This document shows, in pieces, positions 8,206 through 15,815 of a stretch of DNA of 27,910 bases. Origin of the DNA: DAOTTI01 sp034437795 (GTDB taxonomy: Bacteria; Chloroflexota; UBA11872; UBA12225); assembly GCA_034437795.1 (NCBI GenBank), contig DAOTTI010000093.1:1-27910 (forward strand), read 5' to 3'. Both the position numbers and the translations under genes were made by a program. The notes under the pieces were generated by a model. The model saw only the letters and a program-made list of their open reading frames with translations, did no database searches and had not been told where the DNA came from. How positions within the stretch are numbered: position 1 is the stretch's first letter; every line of letters starts with the position of its first letter.

Positions 8206-10452
8206 TCAGGCCAGGCGCAAGACGGCCCCATCTCGGGCCCCGACAACGAGGCGCAGGCGCCCGTCGCCGGCCGTGAGCGCTCCTGCCCCCTCCGGCCAGA
8301 GGTGGTGGGCGGCGCTGAAGCCACGCCATGGCTCCGACAGCTCCAGCGTGACGGCGCGCGGCTCGCGCGCGGGGTTGATCACCCAGAGATAGGTCCCCCC
8401 TTCGCCCTGATGCAGGCGGGCCGTCACGCCCTGCCATGCGCCCCCTGGAACTGCCGGCTCCGGCTCCGGCGCGAGCACCCGCACGTGCGGGGTCACCCCC
8501 GCCCAGTCCAGGAGCGAGCGGAAGAAGGCGCGCGACGCGCCCGACGGGCGATGGTAGTGGCCGTAGCCGGGGAACGTGCCGATCAGCAGGGTGCGCCCCC
8601 GCCCGAAGCGATGCTCCACTACGGCCGTCCGGCCGGCGGCCGGTCCGGCGGCCTCGCCCGTATAGTGGCCCCTGGCCCGGCCCCCGGCCGGCTCATAGGT
8701 CTGGAGGAAGATGCCGCCCGGGACCAGCCCGCGAGCGTGCTCGCCGCATGCTGGCGGGCCGCCGGCAGGCTCCGCCAGGGTACAGGTGAAGGTCAGCTCG
8801 CCCAGCAGGTCCGGGGTGAATTCGACGTAGCCTTCGCGGGCGCCGAACACCTCCGCCAGCCCCAGGTTGGGCTGGACGGTGCCCACGCGGCCCCGCTCGT
8901 CCCAGTACGCCGGGCAGCCCTCGGAGATCAGGACGCCCCCGGCGTCCACCCAGGCCCGCAGACGCGCGGCCGTCTCCGCCGTGAGATGGACCGGGTAGGG
9001 CAGATAGAGCACCCGATACGGCGTGCCCTCCGGCGCGATCTCCCCCACGTGCACCCAGTCCGGCTGCACGTTCTGCTCGAAGAACCCCTGGTAGGCGCCC
9101 CGAGCGGCCTGGGCGTAATAGTCGGTGCTGCCCTGCTGGGCGTAGCAGAAGAGCTGGCTCTCCGGCGCCACCAGCACGCCCACCTCCCCCACCACGGGGC
9201 GGGCGCGCCACAGGGAGGCCTGTGCCGGCGCATTCGCCCACCGCGCCATCCGCGACGCCATCGCCGAGCGGTCCGTGCGGGAGCCGTCCATGCCATAGGG
9301 CCCGAAGGCGCCGAAGAGCGGGCCGTCCAGCAGCGGGCGCCAGCGTGGGTAGAGGATGCCAGTAGCGCCGCCGGCAAAGGAGATCAGGTTCCACAGGCGC
9401 ACGTCCTCCGGCGCGGTGATCCTCCCGTCCTCGCGGGGCCGGCCCAGCACCTGTGGCTGCATCCATAGCGGCCCCGCCTGCGCCTCGGCGTGCCAGAAGG
9501 GCTTCTCGGTCCGCCGCCCCGCCCCGCCAGCGCGGTGCCCGCCACGGGTGCCGGCGCGCACCAGGTCCACGGCGTGCCACTGCTTCCACGGCTCGCTGCC
9601 CTTGCGGGACGCGACCCAGGTAAAGCCCCACACGTCCACCTCGGCCGCCGCCCGCCACTCGTCGCAGGCGCCCGACGCCATGTCGGAGAGCGTCCCCGCG
9701 ATGCCGTGGGCGGTGATCAGATGGTCGGGATCGGCGCGCCGGATCGTCTCCACCCGCCAGCGCATCAGGCGATAGGCATTGTCGATGCGAAACTGCAGCC
9801 AGTCCAGCACCTCCGGATAGGGGCCGAGCGCCCGCGGCGGATCCACGTCATCCCAGGACGTGTAGCTATGCCGGAACCAGGCCCGCCCCACCGCCTGCGG
9901 CGTGCCGTAGCGCTCCCGCAGCCATGCGCGGAACCGCTCGACCGTGGCCGGGCAGTAGCAGTAGGCGCGGGGGACGTTACACTCGTTCCACACGTCGTAG
10001 CCGGCCAGCGCCGCGTGGCGGCGGTACCGGCCCGCCAGCTCGGTCAGAAAACGCTCGGCCAGCGCCAGCACGTCTGGATGGTCCAGGCACAGGCCCGGAA
10101 AGCCGCCGGTGACGCAGCTAGCGCTGAGCTGGCTGGTCGCCGGCCGCCCCGCGGCGTCGACGTACCGCGCCTGCGGGTAGCGCCGCCAGGCCCATTCGGG
10201 CGCCGCGGTCAGCATCTCCGCGATGATGGTGCCGATCCCATGCTCGGCCGCCAGGTCAAGCTGCCGGTCGTAGTCCGCCCAGTCGAACTCGCCCGGGGCG
10301 ACCTCGATGGCCGACCAGAGAAACCAGTGGCGGAAGATGTTCATCCCGTCCTCCGCCGCCGTCCGATAGTCGCGCGCCCAGTCCGCCGCTGGGGGATTGG
10401 ACTTGCGGAAGTAGACGGCGCCGTAGGGAACGGCAGGCAGCCGGCTGGCCAT
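8206..10452 (-). CDS. Beta-galactosidase, glycoside hydrolase family 42
   Basis: This 748-residue protein matches GH42 beta-galactosidases, retaining enzymes that release terminal galactose from plant or microbial oligosaccharides. The N-terminal TIM barrel begins VYFRKSNPPAADWARDYRTA and holds the acid/base Glu157 in DVWNECN and the likely nucleophile Glu323 in FWHAEAQAGP. A trimerisation-type domain follows (WRARPVVGEVGVLVAPESQL, then PYPVHLTAETAARLRAWVDAGG and LISEG), and then a C-terminal beta domain. No signal peptide is seen, so it should act in the cytosol on imported sugars. The start at 10452 has a GGAGGGAGG ribosome binding site. It lies downstream of, and on the same strand as, the solute-binding protein gene at 10596-11906. 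The 143-bp spacer contains three 37-bp tandem repeats. Import plus hydrolysis of a galactoside is a reasonable inference. Confidence 0.92.
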   Translation of the reverse strand: MASRLPAVPYGAVYFRKSNPPAADWARDYRTAAEDGMNIFRHWFLWSAIEVAPGEFDWADYDRQLDLAAEHGIGTIIAEMLTAAPEWAWRRYPQARYVDAAGRPATSQLSASCVTGGFPGLCLDHPDVLALAERFLTELAGRYRRHAALAGYDVWNECNVPRAYCYCPATVERFRAWLRERYGTPQAVGRAWFRHSYTSWDDVDPPRALGPYPEVLDWLQFRIDNAYRLMRWRVETIRRADPDHLITAHGIAGTLSDMASGACDEWRAAAEVDVWGFTWVASRKGSEPWKQWHAVDLVRAGTRGGHRAGGAGRRTEKPFWHAEAQAGPLWMQPQVLGRPREDGRITAPEDVRLWNLISFAGGATGILYPRWRPLLDGPLFGAFGPYGMDGSRTDRSAMASRMARWANAPAQASLWRARPVVGEVGVLVAPESQLFCYAQQGSTDYYAQAARGAYQGFFEQNVQPDWVHVGEIAPEGTPYRVLYLPYPVHLTAETAARLRAWVDAGGVLISEGCPAYWDERGRVGTVQPNLGLAEVFGAREGYVEFTPDLLGELTFTCTLAEPAGGPPACGEHARGLVPGGIFLQTYEPAGGRARGHYTGEAAGPAAGRTAVVEHRFGRGRTLLIGTFPGYGHYHRPSGASRAFFRSLLDWAGVTPHVRVLAPEPEPAVPGGAWQGVTARLHQGEGGTYLWVINPAREPRAVTLELSEPWRGFSAAHHLWPEGAGALTAGDGRLRLVVGARDGAVLRLA

Positions 10453-10472
10453 CGCTCGTCCTCCCTCCGATC

Positions 10473-10583
10473 AAGGATGCAGGGTCAATCGTCGGTACGC
10501 ACCCCAATGGAGGATGTCGGGGCAATCCTCCGTACACGGCCCGATGCAGGATGTAGGGTCAATCGCTGGTGCACGCCCCCATG
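10473..10583. repeat. Three 37-bp tandem repeats between binding-protein and beta-galactosidase genes
   Basis: Three head-to-tail units lie at 10473-10509, 10510-10546 and 10547-10583, with no gaps or spacers. Each carries AGGATG near its start, a GGGTCAATC-like block in the middle and CCMATG at the end; they differ by a handful of substitutions. They fill almost the whole intercistronic gap. Being contiguous and without spacers they are not CRISPR. A role as operator array, mRNA-stability element or plain slippage product is open. Confidence 0.85.
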
Positions 10584-10595
10584 AATGGCGCCGGC

Positions 10596-11906
10596 TCAGC
10601 CCTTCAAGAAGAGCGTCGCGCGCCGTTCCGCGTCGGCCAGGGCGTCCTTGGCCGTCTTCTGGCCGGTATAGGCGGCCAGCAGCTCCTCGGCGATGGCCTT
10701 GGCGCCATCGGTGTAGCCACCATAGATCGGCTGGTAGACGTTCTCCTTCACGCGGTACTGGTCCAGGTTCACCTTCCACTCCGGATGGGAGGCGTACGGC
10801 TCCTTGCTGAAGTTCACCGTCTTCACCGGGCCCAGGCTGATGGCCTGGGTGAAGTTGTGGCTATTCTCATCGCGTGAGGCGAAGCGCATGAAAGCCCAGG
10901 CGCCTTCATGGTTCTTGCCGTTCTTCATCATGTACAGCCCCTGGCCGCGGGCAATCACGCCACGGTTCTTGTTCTTCGGCACCACGGTGAGCGTGTACTC
11001 CAGATCGGGCATGTTCTGGGGATATCGGTTGTAATTGCCGTCACCGACGGCGTTCCACATGCCCACCTTGCGTACGCCGTCGGGGTTACTGTCGTTCGGC
11101 CCGCGGCAGGCGCGATCCTTGACGATCAGGTCCACCAGGAACTGCAGGGCCTCGATCCCCGCCGGGCTGTTGAAGGTGTACCTGGTCCGCTCCTGGTTAA
11201 TGAACTGGCCGCCGTTCTGGATCAGGTAGTTGATCCAGGCCGTCGTGCCATCTTCGCCAGCGTAGGCGTAGAGCTGGGTCCCCCAGATGCCCTTGCTCGG
11301 CTGGGTCAGCTGGCGGGCCATGCGTGCCCAGTCCTGCCAGGTATCGGCAACCAGGGGCTTATTCCCCTGCATCAGCCCCGCCTCACGGAAGAGCGCCACG
11401 TTGTAGTACAGCGGCCGCACGAAGGAGTACAGCGGCAGGCCAATGACGGTCCCCTTATAGATCACGTTGCCCCAGATCGCGGGCAGGTACTGCTCCGGCG
11501 TGACCTCCTTCTGCCCCTTGAGATAGCCATCCAGCGGCTCGACCAGGCCCATGGCCGCCATGTCGCCCGTGAAGTAGTCTTTCCCCCGTGTGAGCGACGG
11601 CGCCGTGCCGGCCGCGTTGGTCACCTGGATCTTCTGGAACAGGTCGTCCCAGCTCCCCGGCACGATGGTCAGCGTGAACTCGACCTGTGGGTTCTCTTTC
11701 TTGAAGTTGGGAATCCAATCCCGGTTCAGAAAGTCGATCGTCGTCTGCTCATTGGACCACATCAGCTCCACCGTCCCCGCGATGGCGCCCCCGGCTTTCG
11801 GTGCGCTCGCCGGCTCTCGCGCGGCGCCGCAGGCAGCGACCGTGGCGCCGCTGACCACCCCTGCGCCCTTAGCCAGCACCGTTCGACGCACTGCCGTTCC
11901 GTTCAT
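10596..11906 (-). CDS. ABC extracellular solute-binding lipoprotein (sugar type)
   Basis: This 436-residue solute-binding protein has a lipoprotein signal: RR at 7-8, a hydrophobic stretch and a lipobox ending at Cys26 (TVAAC). The mature protein starts with VELMWSNEQTTIDFLNRDWI and has NPQVEFTLTIVPGSWDDLF, GTVIGLPLYSFVRPLYYN (hinge region) and a C-terminal GAKAIAEELLAAYTGQKTAK segment, all typical of family 1 carbohydrate-binding proteins. The ATG at 11906 has GGAGGG just upstream. The beta-galactosidase gene follows on the same strand, suggesting a galactoside ligand. This is inferred from neighbourhood only. No permease genes are present. It is divergent from another binding-protein gene at 12470. 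Confidence 0.9.
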   Translation of the reverse strand: MNGTAVRRTVLAKGAGVVSGATVAACGAAREPASAPKAGGAIAGTVELMWSNEQTTIDFLNRDWIPNFKKENPQVEFTLTIVPGSWDDLFQKIQVTNAAGTAPSLTRGKDYFTGDMAAMGLVEPLDGYLKGQKEVTPEQYLPAIWGNVIYKGTVIGLPLYSFVRPLYYNVALFREAGLMQGNKPLVADTWQDWARMARQLTQPSKGIWGTQLYAYAGEDGTTAWINYLIQNGGQFINQERTRYTFNSPAGIEALQFLVDLIVKDRACRGPNDSNPDGVRKVGMWNAVGDGNYNRYPQNMPDLEYTLTVVPKNKNRGVIARGQGLYMMKNGKNHEGAWAFMRFASRDENSHNFTQAISLGPVKTVNFSKEPYASHPEWKVNLDQYRVKENVYQPIYGGYTDGAKAIAEELLAAYTGQKTAKDALADAERRATLFLKG

Positions 11907-11984
11907 ACGGTCCCTCCGTATCGTACGTGTCCTACGTGCCCTCCGTCCCGGCGCCCCAGGCGCCGCGGGTGACGCCCTCTCCGC

Positions 11985-12053
11985 CTGCCCCCGTCCTCCC
12001 TCCCCACGTCTCCGTGTGCCGGCATCGAGGGACGGCGCGGCCCAGCCGCACGG
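11985..12053. repeat. 69-bp dispersed repeat, copy B
   Basis: This is the ungapped counterpart of 7970-8038. It lies in the 563-bp gap (11907-12469) between two divergent binding-protein genes. The gap also holds a strong hairpin at 12143-12170 and further GC-rich repeat sequence that resembles 5927-5980 and 27731-27768. Promoters for both genes must lie here, but I cannot point to convincing -35/-10 boxes. Confidence 0.65.
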
Positions 12054-12142
12054 CCATGGCCCTCGTCCCCCCTCTCCGCGTCCCCGCGTCGGGGGGACGC
12101 CAGGGCCCCCGTGGGCCAGAGCCTCACCTCGTGGCCCTCATC

Positions 12143-12170
12143 CCCCCTCTCCCGCACGCGGGAGAGGGGG
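12143..12170. repeat. Perfect 12-bp-stem hairpin, dispersed family
   Basis: CCCCCTCTCCCG (12143-12154) and CGGGAGAGGGGG (12159-12170) are perfect inverted repeats around a CACG loop. It is the most regular member of the hairpin family, which also occurs at 6034-6061 and 27708-27735. It has no U-tract, so a classical intrinsic terminator is not supported. Confidence 0.8.
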
Positions 12171-12469
12171 CGGCGAGGCCAAGCCGCACGGTGGGGCAGC
12201 GTGGGGCAGGGATGCGGCGCGGCCGCGGCGGAAGGGGGTGAGGGCTGCCCCCTCCCCGCGCGACCTCGCCGCGACCAAAGGGAGTGAGGTCTCCGTCGTC
12301 TCCCCGCGAGAGTGCCCATACTCCTCCGCCCGGGTGCGTAGACTGCCCGGAAGGTATACAGTATCGGCGGGCAGCAGGCACGCCAGCAGGCCCCGCACCG
12401 CCAGCGCGGCGGCAGCCCTGCCGCCGCGATGATTGAGTAATTCGGAGTGAGTTGGAGGAGGTACGTCGA

Positions 12470-13834
12470 ATGTCCGCGACAGTGGAGCGGCAGAGCCGGA
12501 GACGGTGGCTGGCAGCCGCGGGCGCCGGAGTGAGTACGGCCGGCGTCCTGGCCGGCGCATGCGTCCGCAGTGGGAGCGACGGGTCACGCACCGCGCCAGA
12601 CACCACCTCCCTGCCGGTACCCCGCACGGTGGAGTACTGGAGCCAGTATGGCTCCGGCGTGGGGCTGGAGACCCAGACCAAGCTGCTCCAGCGGTACCAG
12701 GAGCTCAATCCAGGGGTGAAGGTCAACTCTGCCGTGGCGCCGATGGTCCAGAACGTGCCGGAGAAGACGGTCGCGGCCATCGCCGCCGGCGCGCCACCCG
12801 ACGCCGCCGTCTTCGACCGCTTCCTGATCGCCGCCTTCGCCGTCCGCGACACCTTCACCCCCCTGACCGACCGCGCCAAACGAGACGGGTACGGCGAAAA
12901 GGACTACTACCCCTTCGCCTGGCGGGAAGCAGGGTACCGCGCCCACGTCTATGCGCTGCCCTACCAGACCGGCATCCGCGCCCTGTGCCTCAACCGGACC
13001 CACCTGCGCGAGGCGGGGCTGCCGCCCGACTACCTGCCCCGCACGCTGACGGAGATGGACCAGCAGGCCATCCGCCTCACGCGCCAGGATGGCGATAGCT
13101 TCAGCCGCGTCGGCTTTATGCCCTGGATCGGCAACAGCCACTTCTACACCTGGGGCTGGCTCTTCGGCGGCGAGTTCTACGACGAGAAGGCCGGCCGATG
13201 CACCGCCAACCACCCCAGGAACGTGGAGGCCATGGAGTGGGTGAACGGCTATGCCAGACGCCTGGGCGACGAGCGCGCGCGAGCCTTCGAGAGCACCTTC
13301 GGCCAGACCCAGGGAGGAGCGTTCGGCGGCGGGCTGGTGACCTTTTTCCATACCACCCAGTCGCTGCTCGACGAGCTGGCACGCACCAGCCCGCACCTCG
13401 AGTACGACACCATGCCCCTGCCTCCGGCGCCAGGCCAGAGCAAGACCTCCACCTGGTCCGGCGGGTTCGGCTACTTCATCCCCCGCGGCGCCAAACAGCC
13501 GGACGCTGGCTGGCACCTGATCAGGTTCCTCGGCAGCGACGAGGGCGAGCTCATCTGGACCCAGGGCACGCTCAACCTGCCGGTGCGCGTCAACGTCGCC
13601 AGGGCGAAGTACTTCCAGGACCGGGCGCAGCAGGACCGCCGGTTCAAGGTGTTCCTCGACCTCCTGCCCGTGGCCCGCTCACGTCCGGTCACCCCCGCAG
13701 CCCAGGCCCTCTGGGACGAGCTGATCGGCGCCGTCGACCGCGTCCGCCGCGGGACGCAACTGCCGAAAGACGCGCTGGATGGCGTCACCCAGCGGGTCAA
13801 TCTCGAACTGGCCAGGTACGGCCCGCCTGGCTGA
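12470..13834 (+). CDS. ABC extracellular solute-binding lipoprotein (sugar type)
   Basis: This is a 454-residue solute-binding protein of the family 1 type. The N-terminus has SRRRWLAAAGAG and a lipobox ending at Cys31 (LAGAC), consistent with Tat-like export and lipid anchoring. The mature part begins VEYWSQYGSGVGLETQTKLL and contains AIAAGAPPDAAVFDRF, YALPYQTGIRALCLN, a TWSGGFGYFIPRGAKQPDAG block and a C-terminal QALWDELIGAVDRVRRGTQ helix region. The start at 12470 is decided by an ideal AGGAGGT at 12456-12462, seven bases upstream; a TTG start at 12452 would leave no such site. It is divergent from the binding-protein gene at 10596-11906, and no permease follows. The ligand is unknown. Confidence 0.9.
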   Translation: MSATVERQSRRRWLAAAGAGVSTAGVLAGACVRSGSDGSRTAPDTTSLPVPRTVEYWSQYGSGVGLETQTKLLQRYQELNPGVKVNSAVAPMVQNVPEKTVAAIAAGAPPDAAVFDRFLIAAFAVRDTFTPLTDRAKRDGYGEKDYYPFAWREAGYRAHVYALPYQTGIRALCLNRTHLREAGLPPDYLPRTLTEMDQQAIRLTRQDGDSFSRVGFMPWIGNSHFYTWGWLFGGEFYDEKAGRCTANHPRNVEAMEWVNGYARRLGDERARAFESTFGQTQGGAFGGGLVTFFHTTQSLLDELARTSPHLEYDTMPLPPAPGQSKTSTWSGGFGYFIPRGAKQPDAGWHLIRFLGSDEGELIWTQGTLNLPVRVNVARAKYFQDRAQQDRRFKVFLDLLPVARSRPVTPAAQALWDELIGAVDRVRRGTQLPKDALDGVTQRVNLELARYGPPG

Positions 13835-13860
13835 GCCTCCACCGGCAACCAGTCCCCTCT

Positions 13861-13938
13861 CCCTCTGGCTGAGGGCCCCCCTGACGAGACATTCCGTCTC
13901 CCTCTGGCTGAGGGCCCCCCTGACGAGACATTCCCTCT
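13861..13938. repeat. Two 39-bp tandem repeats downstream of binding-protein gene
   Basis: Units 13861-13899 and 13900-13938 are nearly identical, sharing CCCTCTGGCTGAGGG followed by GACGAGACATTCC. They run straight into the hairpin at 13933-13953. After the hairpin, short units of CGCCACTCGCTACT repeat at about 13976-14008. The 310-bp gap to 14144 holds no other feature. Confidence 0.75.
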
Positions 13939-13953
13939 CCCAGAGGGAGAGGG
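13933..13953. repeat. Perfect hairpin CCCTCTCCC-AGA-GGGAGAGGG
   Basis: A 9-bp perfect stem with a 3-base loop begins about 100 bp beyond the stop of the 12470-13834 gene. It could stall transcription there, but no T-run follows, so terminator function is only possible. It has the same stem as the hairpin at 5861-5881. Confidence 0.7.
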
Positions 13954-14144
13954 CCAGGATGAGGGCTCCTTGCTCTCGCCACTCGCTACTCGCCACTCGC
14001 TACTCGTCCCTCCCGCCGTTTCCGCGCAGCACGCCAGCGCACATTTGGCGCCAGCCGCCTCCCACTACTTTGGCGTGATGGAGGCTTGCGGAAGCACGAA
14101 CAAGGCGCACGGACCGGCAGATCACTGCAGATCATCGTAGGGAC

Positions 14145-14358
14145 ATGGACAGCGCGGCCCTGGCGGGGGTTCTGGCACAGTTCCGGGACCGTTTTCCACG
14201 CTACCAAGCGGGGGTGCGCAACGGGACGCCGTATCTGCTGGGGCTGGCGTCTGACCTGCCGCGCAAGAATGCGGAGCGGATGGCGGAGGTGCTGCCCGGC
14301 GCGACGTTCGAGCAGGTGCAGTGGTTTCTGGTCGATTGCCCGTAGGACGCAGCGGCGC
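14145..14358 (+). pseudogene. IS701-like transposase, N-terminal fragment
   Basis: The frame from ATG 14145 gives 66 residues including FRDRFPRYQAGVRNGTPYLL, then SDLPRKNAERMAEVLPG and QVQWFLVDCP. This resembles the N-terminal region of IS701-type DDE transposases, in which a DCPWD motif normally follows. Here the Trp codon is a TAG stop, and the frame then reads DAAARD before similarity ends at the junction with dprA-like sequence. The catalytic DDE domain and inverted repeats are absent, so this is a dead fragment, not a functional element. Family assignment rests on the short conserved block only. Confidence 0.6.
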
Positions 14359-15040
14359 GTGACCGGCGGCGGACGGACGCTGGCCGTGCTGGGATGCGGC
14401 ATCGACACCGTCTACCCGCCCGAGCGCACCCGCCTCGCGGAGCAGATCGCCCGCGCCGGGGCCCTGCTGTCGGAGTACCCGCCGCGGACCCCGCCCGTGC
14501 GGCACCAGTTTCCCAGGCGCAACCGCCTGAGCAGCGGCCTGGCCCTGGGGGTGGTGATCGTTCAAGGCCGAGAAGACAGCAGCGCGCTCAGCACCGCGGA
14601 CTGCGCCCTGGAGCAGGGGCGGGAGGTGTTCGCGGTGCCGGGGCCCCTCGTTGCGCCCAGCAGCGCTCTGGCGCACCGCCTGGTGCAGCAGGGGGCGAAG
14701 CTGGCGGTACCTCGGCGGCCAAGGCGGGCGAAGAAGGACACTGCCGCACCGCCCGGTGCAGCAGGGGGCGAAGCTGGTCCGCCGCGTGGAGGATGTGCGG
14801 GAAGACCTGCGCCTGCCGTCGCCGCTGCGGCTGGCGCCACAGATCGCCGGCGCCCTGCAGGGGGCCGAAGCGGCGGTGTACGCGCAGCTCGGCTGGGATC
14901 CTGTGCACATCGACGTCCTGGTCCGCCGCAGCGGCTGGCCGGTGGCTGCGGTCGGGCAGGCGGTGGTCGGGCTGGAGCTGCGGGGGCTGGCGCGGGCCCT
15001 GGCCGGCCAGCGCTACGTGCGGGCCGCCCCGGGAGACTGA
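14359..15040 (+). pseudogene. dprA: DNA-processing protein DprA, N-truncated and frameshifted
   Basis: DprA loads RecA onto incoming single-stranded DNA in natural transformation. This copy lacks the N-terminal third. It starts abruptly at TGGGRTLAVLGCGIDTVYPP (Rossmann-like fold) and continues with ALLSEYPPRTPP, FPRRNRLSSGLALGVVIVQ, LEQGREVFAVPGPL and HRLVQQGAKL. At that point HRxVQQGAKL is repeated 73 bp later (14674 and 14747), shifting the frame by +1. The new frame gives VRRVEDVREDLRLPSPLRLA and a winged-helix C-terminus (AVYAQLGWDPVHIDVLVRRS) to the stop at 15040. The truncation, duplication and frameshift show it is non-functional. It is joined directly to transposase remnant sequence on its 5' side. 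Confidence 0.82.
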
Positions 15041-15105
15041 ACGACGGGCGAGCGCCGCCATCCAGCGAACTGGACGCGGCGGACGTCAACCGGTTCCTGA
15101 CGCCT

Positions 15106-15568
15106 GTGGGTGGCCGTGTACCGCTGCCGGACGCGCTCGCCCGCAAGTACGCGGGTGCGGACCGCCAGCGGGCCTGGCAGCGGGTCTTCCCCGCCTCGTG
15201 CCACCACGTCGACGCCCCCACCGGCGTGCGCCGGCCCTCGCCGGCCGAGAGGACGACGACGAGCAGAGGTCGACGCCCGCACGGGGGTGCGCCACCGGCA
15301 CCATCTGCACCAGTCGGTCATCCAACGGGCGGTGAAGGAAGCGGTCCGCCGCGCGGGGCTGACGAAACTCGCCTCCTGCCATACGTTCCGGCATTCGTTC
15401 GCCACACACCTCCTGGAAGACGGATACGACATCAGAACCGTTCAGGAGGTGCTCGGGCACAAGGACGTGACGACGACGATGGTCTACACGCACGTGACGC
15501 ACGTGCTGAAGCGGGGTGGCAAGGGGATACGCAGCCCGATGGACGGGTTGCCGCCAAAGGCGGGATAG
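15106..15568 (+). pseudogene. intI: Integron integrase (IntI-type tyrosine recombinase), C-terminal fragment
   Basis: Integron integrases insert and excise cassettes at attI/attC sites. Similarity begins near GRVPLPDALARKYAGADRQR and WQRVFPA, which match the extra segment typical of IntI. After a frameshift it continues as RHHLHQSVIQRAVKEAVRRA, then CHTFRHSFATHLLEDGYDIR, TVQEVLGHKDVTTTMVYTHV and GIRSPMDG. The HxxR, LGH and Tyr catalytic elements are intact, but the N-terminal DNA-binding domain and the first catalytic Arg are gone. The shift comes from a duplicated VDAxTGVR block (GTCGAC at 15208 and 15269, 61 bp apart). A further 9-bp duplication (15488-15505) gives THVTHV instead of THV. 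The gene is clearly inactive. It reads in the same direction as the cassettes, not divergently as in class 1 integrons. Confidence 0.85.
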
Positions 15569-15717
15569 GGGACGGCGAGATGGGATGTTAGGCTGACCGC
15601 CGGTGCAGTAGAATGCTGGCAAGGAGTGGGGGCGCGGTGGCCGAGATCCAGGCCGGCTGGCTGTTTGCGGCGCGTGGCCGCGCAGCCTTCTGCGTCTTAG
15701 GCTGACGCAGGCGGAGC

Positions 15718-15749
15718 GTTAGACTGGTCGGTCTAAACACGAGTTAGGC
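15718..15749 (+). other. attI-like integron attachment site
   Basis: GTTAGAC (15718-15724) and GTTAGGC (15743-15749) both fit the GTTRRRY core. Between them GTCTAAAC (15731-15738) is the inverted partner, so that GTCTAAAC, four bases, then GTTAGGC resembles the L/R simple-site pair at the crossover point of known attI sites. A further GTTAGGC lies at 15587-15593, right after the integrase stop. The first cassette gene starts 67 bp downstream. The 15569-15815 gap otherwise has only a small GCGTC/GACGC hairpin near 15692-15708. An attC remnant of a lost cassette is the alternative reading. Confidence 0.6.
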
Positions 15750-15815
15750 GGCTCATCGTGATCCAACAGGCCGCGAAATTCACAGTAGACGTTAACTCTT
15801 TCAAAGGAATCACTT

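Noticed and set aside
10473..10583. CRISPR array
   Set aside because: The 37-bp units abut directly with no unique spacers, and no cas genes are present.
12124..12879. Minus-strand 251-codon frame crossing the divergent promoter region
   Set aside because: It is antisense to the well-supported binding-protein gene, including its ribosome binding site, and has no family similarity.
13933..13953. Intrinsic transcription terminator
   Set aside because: The stem is excellent but no T-run follows and it is about 100 bp past the stop; kept only as a hairpin repeat.
14145..14358. Complete IS701-type insertion sequence
   Set aside because: Only the transposase N-terminus is present; there is no DDE domain and no inverted repeats.
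14394..15335. 313-codon plus-strand frame through the dprA/intI region
   Set aside because: It is out of frame with the recognisable dprA and intI similarity and is low-complexity Arg/Ala/Gly.
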